A DNA stretch of 64,000 nucleotides from Bacteroidota bacterium (lineage in GTDB: Bacteria; Bacteroidota; Ignavibacteria; Ignavibacteriales; Ignavibacteriaceae): assembly GCA_021824565.1 (NCBI GenBank), contig JAKAKL010000054.1, positions 1 to 64,000 on the forward strand, written 5' to 3'. The notes under the pieces were generated by a model, which ran no database searches, was not told the DNA's origin, and saw only the letters and a program-made list of their open reading frames with translations. Below, one piece after another: positions 1-8,110 of this stretch. How positions within the stretch are numbered: position 1 is the stretch's first letter; each line of letters begins with the position of its first letter. Made by a program: the position numbers and the translations under genes.

Positions 1-62
1 AACTTGAAAATGCCGAACAGCTAAGACTTAATTACTGGAAAGAAAAAAATCAAGCAGCTTAA
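1..62 (+). CDS. C-terminal fragment of an unidentified protein
   Basis: Reading frame 3 is open from the window edge and ends at a TAA at 60-62. It encodes about 19 residues, LENAEQLRLNYWKEKNQAA. The composition is helical and charged, like the tail of a soluble or coiled-coil protein. The 5' part lies outside the window, so neither start nor family can be judged. The other two forward frames stop within 25 bases, which favours this frame, but the stretch is too short for certainty. Confidence 0.45.
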   Translation, partial: LENAEQLRLNYWKEKNQAA

Positions 63-141
63 TTTATGAATGATTTTTTCCACAATCTTTTTTTATTAAA
101 AGTATCTTTTCCCTTGAAGCATTACAAAAGATAATTCATTA

Positions 142-164
142 ACCAATGGATTTTATCCATTGGT
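142..164. repeat. REP-like hairpin, left flank of the transposase
   Basis: A perfect 9-bp stem, ACCAATGGA / TCCATTGGT, closes a 5-base TTTTA loop and is followed by AACGATAA. A close relative lies at 722-742 on the other side of the transposase gene, with stem CCAACGGA / TCTGTTGG (one G-T pair), loop TAAAA, followed by TTACTGATAA. A second short hairpin, AACGGTT / AACCGTT, sits at 193-208. Such hairpins are what TnpA-REP (RAYT) proteins recognise and cut. Confidence 0.7.
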
Positions 165-250
165 AACGATAATGAAAGACCTATATATCTTCAACGGTTT
201 CAACCGTTTTTAATTATATTTGGAAAGCAAATATTAAACGGAGGATTCTT

Positions 251-688
251 ATGTCAGTTAGATCATACACAAAAATATGGCTTCATTTAATCTGGGGCAC
301 TCATAACCATGAGAACTATTTACCTGACCGGACGCTGCGTAAAGAGTTATCAAAATATTACTACGCATATTCTGAAGAAAAGAAAATTTATATGAAGGCA
401 AATTATGTTAATACAGATCATGTTCATGCACTTATAGATTTACCAACAAATATCACCCTTGAAGATATATTTCATCTTTATAAAGGCAGCTCATCTAATT
501 GGATTAATAAAAAAGTCAGTTACAAATTTAGCTGGAGTATAGGTTACGGAGCTTTTTCAGTTTCAGAATCTAACATTGACAAAGTAGTAAAATATATTAT
601 GAACCAGGAAGAGCATCATCATAAGATGAGTTTTGCGGAAGAATATGAAAAATTCTTGCAGAAACATAACGTAGTTTTAAACCGATGA
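251..688 (+). CDS. REP-associated / IS200-like tyrosine (Y1) transposase
   Basis: This 145-residue protein belongs to the IS200/IS605 Y1 transposase superfamily of HUH single-strand endonucleases. The HUH pair is visible as H57-V-H59 in 'TDHVHALIDLP', and the likely nucleophile is Y115 in 'KVVKYIMNQEEHHHK', with Q119 one helix turn on. These enzymes act as dimers that cut and rejoin hairpin-marked single-stranded DNA. The gene has no tnpB partner and is bracketed by related hairpins (142-164, 722-742) plus two short inner ones (193-208, 680-695). That layout fits a RAYT with its REP elements better than a classical IS200. Start: ATG at 251 with GGAGG ten bases upstream (241-245). All key residues are intact. 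The hairpin at 680-695 overlaps the stop codon. Confidence 0.85.
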   Translation: MSVRSYTKIWLHLIWGTHNHENYLPDRTLRKELSKYYYAYSEEKKIYMKANYVNTDHVHALIDLPTNITLEDIFHLYKGSSSNWINKKVSYKFSWSIGYGAFSVSESNIDKVVKYIMNQEEHHHKMSFAEEYEKFLQKHNVVLNR

Positions 689-742
689 ATCGGTTATTAA
701 AGACCGGAGAATACAATCATTCCAACGGATAAAATCTGTTGG
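680..742. repeat. Right-flank hairpins of the transposase (stop-codon hairpin and REP-like hairpin)
   Basis: Two hairpins. The first, AACCGAT / ATCGGTT with a 2-base loop at 680-695, contains the transposase stop codon. The second, CCAACGGA / TCTGTTGG with loop TAAAA at 722-742, is the counterpart of the left-flank hairpin at 142-164. Both outer hairpins have a 5-base A/T loop and are followed by a similar RTAACNRTAA/TTACTGATAA tail. I read them as the two ends of a mobile unit or as recognition sites of the encoded protein. Confidence 0.6.
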
Positions 743-880
743 TTACTGATAAAATTATTGCTTAAGTTTTTTTTTATCTCAAAACAAGATTAGAGTTATC
801 ATTGAGATTCTTTTAAAAAGCCATGATTATATCCGGAATGAATAGATATGTATTTTGGCGGATAAGCAGATAATATTAAC

Positions 881-899
881 TTTCCCTTCTCAAGGGAAA
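881..899 (-). terminator. Possible terminator hairpin after the symporter operon
   Basis: TTTCCCTT (881-888) pairs perfectly with AAGGGAAA (892-899) around a 3-base loop. It lies just past the stop of the minus-strand gene at 906. No uninterrupted T-run follows on the minus strand, so it may only stabilise the mRNA 3' end. Confidence 0.4.
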
Positions 900-905
900 T
901 AGAAT

Positions 906-1109
906 CTATCCGATTTTAATTTTGCGGTTCCTAATAATATATATCAAGCCAACTACTGTCATGATAGCTCCCCACCAAATATCAGGATGTGTATTGCTTA
1001 AAACTTTTTGTACAGGCTCAGGGTGATATAAATTATAAATGCCTGTAATAAAGATTATTATGCCCATAAAAAATAAAATAAGACCAACAAAATACCAGAT
1101 CGGTTTCAT
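906..1109 (-). CDS. Small two-helix membrane protein downstream of sodium:solute symporter
   Basis: A 67-residue protein with two hydrophobic segments (about residues 4-25 and 43-60) separated by a polar loop containing 'NLYHPEPVQKVLSNTHPDIWW'. It ends in a short basic tail, KIKIG. Its Shine-Dalgarno AAGGAG overlaps the stop codon of the symporter gene, and only 9 bases separate the two genes, so they are almost certainly co-transcribed and perhaps translationally coupled. I do not recognise the family. The pairing suggests an accessory subunit of the transporter, but that is inference from position only. Confidence 0.75.
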   Translation of the reverse strand: MKPIWYFVGLILFFMGIIIFITGIYNLYHPEPVQKVLSNTHPDIWWGAIMTVVGLIYIIRNRKIKIG

Positions 1110-1118
1110 TTGAACTCC

Positions 1119-2780
1119 TTACCAGAAATAAATATTTAGCGCTACTAAGACAATTAGAGAAAGGACTGCGTAAAACTCAGGTCTTTTGAAAAAGCTGATT
1201 TCCTTATCTATATTTTCTTTAGTAAGACCTTTCACTAACCCAACAAGTTCTTCTTTAGGTTTCTTCTTCGTAAACAGACTAATAATAATTGTAACGACAA
1301 AACAAATGAGCCACGCCCACCACGCGCGCCAGAAGTTTACCGCCATATCGCTCGAAGTATTTGAAAGCGTAATAATGCTTTTATCGATCCAGTTGAATTT
1401 ATCGGCAAGGTACAGTGTAAAAGAAGAAAGCATACCGGTAATCAATCCCCAGAAAGCGCCGTTTGGAGTAATCCACACTATGAACATTCCAAGAAGCATA
1501 GTTGCAAACAGCGGCGCATTGACCCATGAAAATATAGCCTGCATATAATCCATAATGCTCGGAAAGCTCATTGCCCAGTAAGCGGTGCCAAGGCTGATGA
1601 TGATACCAACAATTGTCGCAGCCCGTCCCATCCACAGTAAATGATTGTCCGAGGCATTTTTGTTAATAATGGATTTATAAATATCATACGTCCATACAGT
1701 ATTGAAAGCGCTTATGTTCCCTGCCTGCCCCGCCATGAAACCGGCAAGCAGCGCGGTAACGCCAAGCCCGACTAATCCCTGCGGATAATATCTTGCAATA
1801 AGCAGAGGCAGCGCAGAATCATAATTGATATGTCCGTTATCGCTGATCAAATGGAAACCGCTTTTAGGATCGCCGGCAAGAACAATCGCAATCAGTCCCG
1901 CAAGAATAACAATGAAAGGAAGCGCCATCTTAAAGAAAGAAGCAAGTATAGGAGTCATACGAGCCGATCTTAAATCTTTGGCGGAGAACGCACGCTGCAC
2001 GACGAGGAAATCCGTAGTCCAGTATCCAAAAGATAAAACGAAGCCTAAGCCAAGAACAATCCCTCCCCATGAAATCAGCATGCCGTTCTGTGCGGGGTTG
2101 CCTGAAGTAGACCATAACGTGTTAAATGCAGGAGGAATCCGTGCGAATATTTCTTTTAAGCTTCCGATCTCAACAATACCAAGTATTGAGACGAGAAATA
2201 AGCCGAACCATATTAAAAAGAATTGAATGATTTCCGTAAAGATTGCGGACATCAATCCGCTCAGCGTAACATAAGCGGCTACAGTTACCGCGGCTGCCCA
2301 CATGCTTACGTGCCACGACCATCCGAGAAATGTATGAAGCACTAACGCCATCGCGTATAGATTTATTCCCGACACGAGAAGTGTCATTATCGCAAATGCT
2401 ATCCCGTTTAGTACGCGTGTCTTTTCATCGAAGCGGAGCTTGAGATAACCGGGCACAGATTTGATCTTGCTGCTGTAATAAAACGGCATCATGTAAACGC
2501 CGAGAAACAGCATCGCAGGTATAGCTCCTATCCAGTAAAAATGAGCGACATACATGCCGTACTTAAAAGTATTGCCTGTCATTCCCAATATTTCCAAAGC
2601 ACCGAGATTAGCCGAAAGAAACGCGAGACCAGCTACCCATGAGCTGTTCCTTCGCCCTGCGAGAAAAAAGTCTTCCTCGCTTGTGGTAAATTTCTTTAGA
2701 TAAAACCCCAATCCAATAACAAAACCGAAATAGATAGCTATGATCAGCCAATCAACAAAAGACAACCCGATTGCATGCAT
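1119..2780 (-). CDS. Sodium:solute symporter (SSS/SGLT family)
   Basis: This 553-residue integral membrane protein has about 13-14 hydrophobic segments and the family signatures. The N-terminal 'DWLIIAIYFGFVIGLGFYLKKFTTSEEDFFLAGRR' is followed by 'GYLKLRFD', and 'FGYWTTDFLVVQRAFSAKDLRSARMTPILASFFKM' in the middle is typical of SGLT-like carriers. It should couple inward Na+ flow to uptake of a sugar or other small organic solute; the substrate cannot be read from the sequence. Start: ATG at 2780 with AGGA about eight bases upstream. A two-helix protein follows directly (906-1109). Nothing about it appears damaged. Confidence 0.93.
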   Translation of the reverse strand: MHAIGLSFVDWLIIAIYFGFVIGLGFYLKKFTTSEEDFFLAGRRNSSWVAGLAFLSANLGALEILGMTGNTFKYGMYVAHFYWIGAIPAMLFLGVYMMPFYYSSKIKSVPGYLKLRFDEKTRVLNGIAFAIMTLLVSGINLYAMALVLHTFLGWSWHVSMWAAAVTVAAYVTLSGLMSAIFTEIIQFFLIWFGLFLVSILGIVEIGSLKEIFARIPPAFNTLWSTSGNPAQNGMLISWGGIVLGLGFVLSFGYWTTDFLVVQRAFSAKDLRSARMTPILASFFKMALPFIVILAGLIAIVLAGDPKSGFHLISDNGHINYDSALPLLIARYYPQGLVGLGVTALLAGFMAGQAGNISAFNTVWTYDIYKSIINKNASDNHLLWMGRAATIVGIIISLGTAYWAMSFPSIMDYMQAIFSWVNAPLFATMLLGMFIVWITPNGAFWGLITGMLSSFTLYLADKFNWIDKSIITLSNTSSDMAVNFWRAWWAWLICFVVTIIISLFTKKKPKEELVGLVKGLTKENIDKEISFFKRPEFYAVLSLIVLVALNIYFW

Positions 2781-2985
2781 TGTATTATCCTAAAAAAGTT
2801 TCGGCAAAACTTAGTTGTAATATGTTTTTTAGTCAAGAAGAATTTTATAAAATTTTTTGTTTGGTGAAATCCTCTGTTAACGATATTAAAAAAGATATGA
2901 GATAAATACCGGCTAATGCGTTGACAAAATAAAAGAGTTTTAAAATATTGAACTGAATAAGCTCTAACATTTCAAAACTCTATTA

Positions 2986-3084
2986 TTAGAAAAAATTATT
3001 TCTTGCTTACAGCAGATTATTTCTCGGCGCTAAGCAGCACTTAAACACGTTGCCGCGTTAAAGTACTAATAATTTTTTTTCTAA
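2986..3084. repeat. About 100-bp nested inverted repeat of unknown role
   Basis: Outer arms TTAGAAAAAATTATT (2986-3000) and AATAATTTTTTTTCTAA (3068-3084) are inverted copies differing by two T residues. Inside them, 3036-3067 folds into a second stem (AGCACTTAAACACG / CGCGTTAAAGTACT, 11 of 14 pairs, TTGC loop). The element lies in the 726-bp gap between the symporter start (2780) and the protease start (3507). It could be a small non-autonomous mobile element, a transcription terminator for the small ORF at 3102-3236, or a structured RNA. Sequence alone does not decide. Confidence 0.45.
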
Positions 3085-3101
3085 ACTACATTCAAGTATG
3101 T

Positions 3102-3236
3102 TCATTGCAGCGCAAAGGAAACTATTGCCAGAAGGATAAAGAAAGTATACAATATAACCCAGCCAAGCGTTACAAAGATCATAAACAAGACTATATTATA
3201 GGACGAAACAAAGTCCTTTAGTTTGTACCAAATCAT
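3102..3236 (-). CDS. Small single-pass membrane protein (44 residues)
   Basis: A short ORF within a gap otherwise lacking genes. It starts at ATG 3236 and stops with TGA at 3102. The product begins MIWYKLKDFVSSYN and continues as a nearly unbroken hydrophobic stretch (about residues 15-43) ending SFALQ. A short charged amphipathic N-terminus followed by one membrane helix is typical of small accessory subunits or phage-shock-like mini-proteins. A GGGG lies about nine bases upstream of the start. No family is recognised. Support is the coherent membrane-protein composition, not homology. Confidence 0.5.
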   Translation of the reverse strand: MIWYKLKDFVSSYNIVLFMIFVTLGWVILYTFFILLAIVSFALQ

Positions 3237-3506
3237 ATGGGACCCCGAAATGGTTTTTGATTAATTAATTAAGAACACGTTTGATATAAAACACAATATA
3301 CGTACCACTTTTGAAAGTTGGATTTTTGATTGGATTTCTACACTGATATAAAAGTTATTTTGCAATGATGGGAAGCCGGCAAATTATTTTCTTCAATGTA
3401 AGAGAAGACCTCAAGTGATTTTATCTTTAAAAAGTTATAGTTAAGTTTCATCATAATTTTGAAACTTTATTCCATATTCCAAATTTCAAACAGAGTGGAG
3501 TTATTT

Positions 3507-6500
3507 ATGAAAAAGATTTTACTTTCATTCGGCATTTCAATTATATTATTTATCAGCTATGCATCGGCAGGCATACAAGCGCGCTTCGTTCACGATCCGG
3601 ACATATATAAAGATAAAATAGTATTCTCTTACGAGGGAGACCTATGGACAGTGAATTCATCGGGCGGCACTGCGGTGAGGCTTACATCTTTTCCCGGGGA
3701 TGAGTTTGCTCCTAAATTTTCTCCAGATGGAAAAGAAATAGCATTCACCGGAAGCTATGATGGTTCTTATAATATTTATGTAATGCCAGTTGATGGCGGT
3801 AAGCCCGAAAGAATTACTTACAATCCCGGCGGAGCGCAAACCATCTGCTGGACGCCGGATGGAAAGAGAGTCGTCTTCCGATCGTACTTTGAAAATTTTA
3901 TTATGCGCGATCCCAATCTTTATTTTGTAAATAAGGACGGCTCCGCGCCGGACCGCTTCCCGATTGACCGCGGCGTAAGATGCAGTTTTTCAGCAGACGG
4001 ATCAAAAATTCTTTACGTCCGGAAAGGTCTCGAAGAATACAACTGGAAAAGATACAAAGGCGGATGGTACACAGACATCTGGATGTATGATTTTAAAGAG
4101 AACAAGTTCACTCCAATTACAGACTACCTCGGGAAGAATGCTTATCCAATGTGGATTGGAAACTATATGTACTTTGTTTCCGATAGAGGAAACGGAATTG
4201 CAAATATCTTCAAAGAAAATCTTGATACAAAAGAGATTACTCAGGTTACTAATTATGCCGACGTTGACGTAATGTATCCTTCAAACGATAAAGACCAGAT
4301 TGTTTATCTGCACGACGGCTATCTTTATGTCCTGGATACGAAGACAGATCAATCGAAAAAAATCGATGTGGAAGCCGCATCAGATCAATGGGCTTTAAGA
4401 GACCGCGTGATTAACCCAAAGGATTATATCCATTCTACAAATATTTCCAACGACGGCAAGACTGTGGCGCTCGAAGCTCGCGGAGATATTTTTACAATCC
4501 CAACCGGAAAAGGCAATACATTAAATTTAAGCAACACACCGGGCACGAGAGAAATGTATCCCCAAATTTCCCCCGATGGAAAATGGGTCGCTTTCTTTTC
4601 AGATAAGTCCGGAGAATATGAATTATATATTCAAAGCATAAACGGCGGCGAGTGGAAACAATTAACAACTTCGCTGGATAGGACTGATTATCATTTGCTG
4701 TGGTCGCCGGATGGAAAGAAAATTTTGTTCGGCAACAAGCAGTTCGCAATCTATTATGTCGATGTGGATACTAAGAAACTTGTTAAAGTCGATTCATCAA
4801 ACCAGATGAAGAATGACGAGTTCTACTGGGAAATAAGCGATTACAACTGGTCGCCGGACAGCAAATGGATTTGCTACAGCTTCGTACAGTACAACCGCAA
4901 CAGTGAGATATTTCTGTACAGCCTGGATCAGCATAAGAGATTCGCTTTAACAGATGACTTCTTCGATAACATAAATCCTACTTTCGATGCTGACGGAAAA
5001 TATCTATATTATTTATCCAGCAGGAACTTTGATGTACAAATGGACTTTTATGAAGATGATCATGTTATAGACAGACCGCAGCAGGTAATGGCTGTGCAGC
5101 TTCAGGCGGGAGAAAAGCCTCCGTTTGACGAAGCTGCCATGAAGGACGAACCGAAAGAATCCAAGAGCTTTAGAATAGACATTGACGGAATAAAGGACAG
5201 AACGTATCCGCTTCCGGTTGAATCGGGAAATTATTTTTATCTCAAAGCAGGCGATGGTAAAGTCGCATGGTGCTCCGTTCCTAAGTTTACCGAAGACGAA
5301 TACAGCGAAATATTCAAGCCCGGCGGAGAGACAAAGTGGGCTCTTCACATTTTCGATATGAAAGATAAGAAGGAAATTACTCTTGACGATAAAATTAAAG
5401 ACTACAATGTTTCAACCAACGGCAAAGAATTACTTACGCAAAGGAATGATGATATATTTACGACATCAATGGATGACGCTTATAAGACAAAAAGCGCCGG
5501 TGAGAAATTAAATCTTGATGGAATGAAGTATACTGTGGATGATCAAAAAGAATGGACGCAAATATTTAACGATACATGGAGATGGTACCGCGACTTTTTC
5601 TTCGATCCGAATATGTTCAATCTTGATTGGAAAGCAATCGGAGAAAAGTACCGGGCTGACATTCCATACTTAACTTCGAGAAATGATTTGAACTGGCTAA
5701 TGCTTCAGCTCGTCGGCGAACTGAGCGTCTCGCATACATATATTTACGGCGGAGACATGGGACCCGAGACAACTCCGAAATCTCCGGTTTATACAGGCTG
5801 GCTTGGCTGCGATTTTGTTAAAGATGGAAATGCACCGTTCTATAAGTTCGGGAAAATATATGGACCAACTGAATATAACCTTGATCTAAAGTCTCCTTTA
5901 GTACGTCCTGACATTGACGTAAAAGAAGGAGATTACTTAATTGCAATCAACGGCAAAGAGATCAAGGTGCCGGACGATTATTTCAAATATCTGCAGGTGA
6001 CGAAAGGAGAGAAAGTTTCGGTAACCGTTAATGATAAGCCTTCAGCGGAAGGAGCAAGGACTTATGAAGTTGAGCCTATAAGAAATAATCAGCAGCTAAG
6101 ATATTTTGCATGGCTTACGCATAACATTCACAAAGTACTGAAGGAAACAAACGGAGAAGTCGGCTACATGCACATTAACGCAATGAACGCGCCCGGCGTT
6201 GGCGAGTTTGATAAATTCTGGAGAGCGTTCAGGTATAAGGAAGGAATTATAATTGACATGAGAAGGAACTCCGGCGGGTGGACGGAATATTTTCTGATTG
6301 ATAAACTCGCAAGAAAGATGGCGGCATATAACGTCCTGCACAATATGGTTCCGTTCAGGTACCCGGGAAGCACGTCAACAGCGCAGTACGTTGTTATCTC
6401 AAACGAGTATAACGGCTCCGACGGCGAAGCATTCATTGAAGACTTCAGAGCTAACCATCTCGGCAAGGTTGTCGGAACGAGATCGTGGGGCGGATTAACT

Positions 6501-6758
6501 GGAATACTGAACACGCAGACTACAATCGACAACGGGAAAGTTGAGCAGTCAAATAACGGTTTCTTCGGAAGAGAAGGAAAATGGTGGATTGAAAACCACG
6601 GCGCCGATCCTGACGTAGACGTTGACAACGACCCCGCATCAGTAATGGCTGGAAAGGATCCGCAGCTCGATGCCGCAATCAAAACAGTAATGCAAGAGAT
6701 AAAGGAACATCCTTTTACTTTTCCAAAACAGCCTCCCTATCCCGACAAGAAAAAGTAG
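3507..6758 (+). CDS. Tricorn protease homolog (S41 family) with TolB/WD40-like propellers
   Basis: A 1083-residue exported protease. A signal peptide (MKKILLSFGISIILFISYASA) is followed by beta-propeller repeats with many 'SPDGKxIAFxS' blades (about residues 25-560). Next come a tricorn C1 helical domain (about 675-750), a PDZ domain (about 755-850) and the S41/TSPc catalytic domain. The nucleophile is probably S971 in 'NEYNGSDGEAF', followed by 'SWGGLTG'. Tricorn proteases trim oligopeptides fed through the propellers; exported bacterial versions probably act in the periplasm. Start: an in-frame upstream ATG at 3459 exists, but ATG 3507 has GGAG six bases upstream and begins the signal peptide. 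A strong terminator follows at 6768. Confidence 0.92.
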   Translation: MKKILLSFGISIILFISYASAGIQARFVHDPDIYKDKIVFSYEGDLWTVNSSGGTAVRLTSFPGDEFAPKFSPDGKEIAFTGSYDGSYNIYVMPVDGGKPERITYNPGGAQTICWTPDGKRVVFRSYFENFIMRDPNLYFVNKDGSAPDRFPIDRGVRCSFSADGSKILYVRKGLEEYNWKRYKGGWYTDIWMYDFKENKFTPITDYLGKNAYPMWIGNYMYFVSDRGNGIANIFKENLDTKEITQVTNYADVDVMYPSNDKDQIVYLHDGYLYVLDTKTDQSKKIDVEAASDQWALRDRVINPKDYIHSTNISNDGKTVALEARGDIFTIPTGKGNTLNLSNTPGTREMYPQISPDGKWVAFFSDKSGEYELYIQSINGGEWKQLTTSLDRTDYHLLWSPDGKKILFGNKQFAIYYVDVDTKKLVKVDSSNQMKNDEFYWEISDYNWSPDSKWICYSFVQYNRNSEIFLYSLDQHKRFALTDDFFDNINPTFDADGKYLYYLSSRNFDVQMDFYEDDHVIDRPQQVMAVQLQAGEKPPFDEAAMKDEPKESKSFRIDIDGIKDRTYPLPVESGNYFYLKAGDGKVAWCSVPKFTEDEYSEIFKPGGETKWALHIFDMKDKKEITLDDKIKDYNVSTNGKELLTQRNDDIFTTSMDDAYKTKSAGEKLNLDGMKYTVDDQKEWTQIFNDTWRWYRDFFFDPNMFNLDWKAIGEKYRADIPYLTSRNDLNWLMLQLVGELSVSHTYIYGGDMGPETTPKSPVYTGWLGCDFVKDGNAPFYKFGKIYGPTEYNLDLKSPLVRPDIDVKEGDYLIAINGKEIKVPDDYFKYLQVTKGEKVSVTVNDKPSAEGARTYEVEPIRNNQQLRYFAWLTHNIHKVLKETNGEVGYMHINAMNAPGVGEFDKFWRAFRYKEGIIIDMRRNSGGWTEYFLIDKLARKMAAYNVLHNMVPFRYPGSTSTAQYVVISNEYNGSDGEAFIEDFRANHLGKVVGTRSWGGLTGILNTQTTIDNGKVEQSNNGFFGREGKWWIENHGADPDVDVDNDPASVMAGKDPQLDAAIKTVMQEIKEHPFTFPKQPPYPDKKK

Positions 6759-6767
6759 GAACATTTA

Positions 6768-6793
6768 AAGCCCCGCACGCCGGGGCTTCTTTA
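6768..6793 (+). terminator. Rho-independent terminator after tricorn protease
   Basis: AAGCCCCG (6768-6775) pairs perfectly with CGGGGCTT (6781-6788) around a 5-base loop and is followed by CTTTAT. It lies 10 bases past the stop codon. Confidence 0.85.
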
Positions 6794-6904
6794 TAAAAGA
6801 TGAATAATTTTTTTAATGTCGTCTTATTTAGTTAATTTCGCGTCGTAAATATTTTTAATAACTAAAGCATCGATTTAAAATCTTAGAAAGAACCGTCTCA
6901 AGCT

Positions 6905-7297
6905 ATGGATGAGAATTACCTTGAACAATTATTAACCGTGAAAGATTCCGGGATACATGGAAAGGGATTATTTTCCACAATAAATATTTCCGAGGGAGAT
7001 AAAATTCTCGTTATAAACGGAGAAATAATTTCGGAAGACGAATGTATTAAACGCGAGAACGAAGGCAACGTATATATTTTCTGGAACGAAGACAGCTACA
7101 TTGACACTTCGATGACCGACAAGATAAAATATATAAATCATAATTGCGATTTTAACTGCGACGTTGTTGACGATGCAAACAATAATCTTATTTTAATCGC
7201 ATACAGAGATATTAATGCGGGAGAAGAACTGACGATTGATTACGGCTACGATGAAATATACGAGCACTGCCATTGCAAGAACTGCGCTGAGGCTTGA
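6905..7297 (+). CDS. SET-domain protein (predicted protein-lysine methyltransferase)
   Basis: A compact 130-residue SET domain protein. The family motifs appear in order: 'GIHGKGLFS' (16-24), the pseudoknot-type 'YINHNCDFNC' (76-85, counterpart of NHSCxPN) and 'GEELTIDYGY' (106-115, with the catalytic-site tyrosine). A post-SET cluster C122-x-C124-x2-C127 would bind zinc with C85. These enzymes transfer methyl groups from S-adenosylmethionine to lysine side chains; bacterial targets are largely unknown. There is no signal peptide, so it is cytosolic. It stands alone between two gene-free stretches, so context gives no target. Start: ATG 6905; the ribosome-binding site is weak. Confidence 0.88.
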   Translation: MDENYLEQLLTVKDSGIHGKGLFSTINISEGDKILVINGEIISEDECIKRENEGNVYIFWNEDSYIDTSMTDKIKYINHNCDFNCDVVDDANNNLILIAYRDINAGEELTIDYGYDEIYEHCHCKNCAEA

Positions 7298-7611
7298 TCT
7301 CTTTTTACTATTTTAATTTCTTCGAACATTAATTGGCGGCTGCCGGCGTTTATCGCTTTAACTGCTTGCGCGTAGATACAAATTTATTTTCCAATTTAGC
7401 TATTTTTAAGCAGGTTTTGTTTTAGTAATGTAAAGGTTTACATATTTCTTTCCATAATGTTATTACAGTGAAGCAGTAATACTAATTTATTCAGCCAGCT
7501 ATCAGTTTACAATGTACAAGAGCAGATTTAGATGGGAGCAAGTATGCTGCCGGGAAAGTTCAAGCAAAATTTTTAATAAAAAAATATTAAGCAAATAAAT
7601 TCGGACTCATA
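7298..7611. other. Gene-free intergenic stretch
   Basis: I see no convincing ORF, hairpin or repeat in these 314 bases. The part just upstream of 7612 is A/T-rich and presumably holds the promoter of the following gene. Confidence 0.5.
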
Positions 7612-8076
7612 ATGAAAATATTCAAGAATAGTTCAGCAATGGTTATCGCAGTATCGATAGTTATCGTGCTAATATTATTCTTCAATCTTGTAATGAATAT
7701 GCACCCGGTACTTTATGTCTTCACGTATCTGGAAGACAAGAGATATTTTTGGACGATCCCTTTGGCTGTGTCTTTTATATTCGGCTTTTGGCTCTTTAAT
7801 AAGAGCATGCGGAAAAAGATCGTCAACGAAAGAATAGAAATTTATACGGCGACCATAAGAACCATCCAGGATATCCTGCAGAACTCAGCTTCTTCGATGC
7901 AATTGCTGGTGCTGGATATGAAGGACGCTAACGTACATGATGAAATAATCGTAAAAGCGGAAAAAAATATAGATGAATTAAAAGCGGTGATTAAAACTTT
8001 GTCGGAAGTAGACCCGGAAACAATTCAATTAAAGGAAGTAAACCAAAATCTTTCCATTATTAAAATGAACGAGTAA
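7612..8076 (+). CDS. Membrane protein with histidine-kinase-dimerisation-like helical tail
   Basis: A 154-residue protein with two membrane segments (about residues 8-28 and 45-64). A basic junction 'NKSMRKKIVNERIEIY' follows, then a long two-helix region, 'ATIRTIQDILQNSASSMQLLVLDMKD...DELKAVIKTLSEVD'. The tail resembles the dimerisation (DHp) helices of some sensor kinases, but it has no phospho-accepting histidine at the expected place and no ATPase domain follows. It may be a truncated sensor or a stand-alone oligomerisation protein. I do not recognise a named family. Start: ATG 7612, after an AT-rich leader without a good Shine-Dalgarno. Confidence 0.75.
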   Translation: MKIFKNSSAMVIAVSIVIVLILFFNLVMNMHPVLYVFTYLEDKRYFWTIPLAVSFIFGFWLFNKSMRKKIVNERIEIYTATIRTIQDILQNSASSMQLLVLDMKDANVHDEIIVKAEKNIDELKAVIKTLSEVDPETIQLKEVNQNLSIIKMNE

Positions 8077-8110
8077 TCTTCCCGCAAATTACAGAAGCAC
8101 TTTCCCTATT

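Noticed and set aside
1186-2226. Plus-strand frames opposite the symporter gene
   Set aside because: Antisense shadows of a well-supported coding region; composition not protein-like.
6164-6682. 172-codon minus-strand frame opposite the tricorn protease
   Set aside because: Antisense shadow of the S41 domain; no independent signals.
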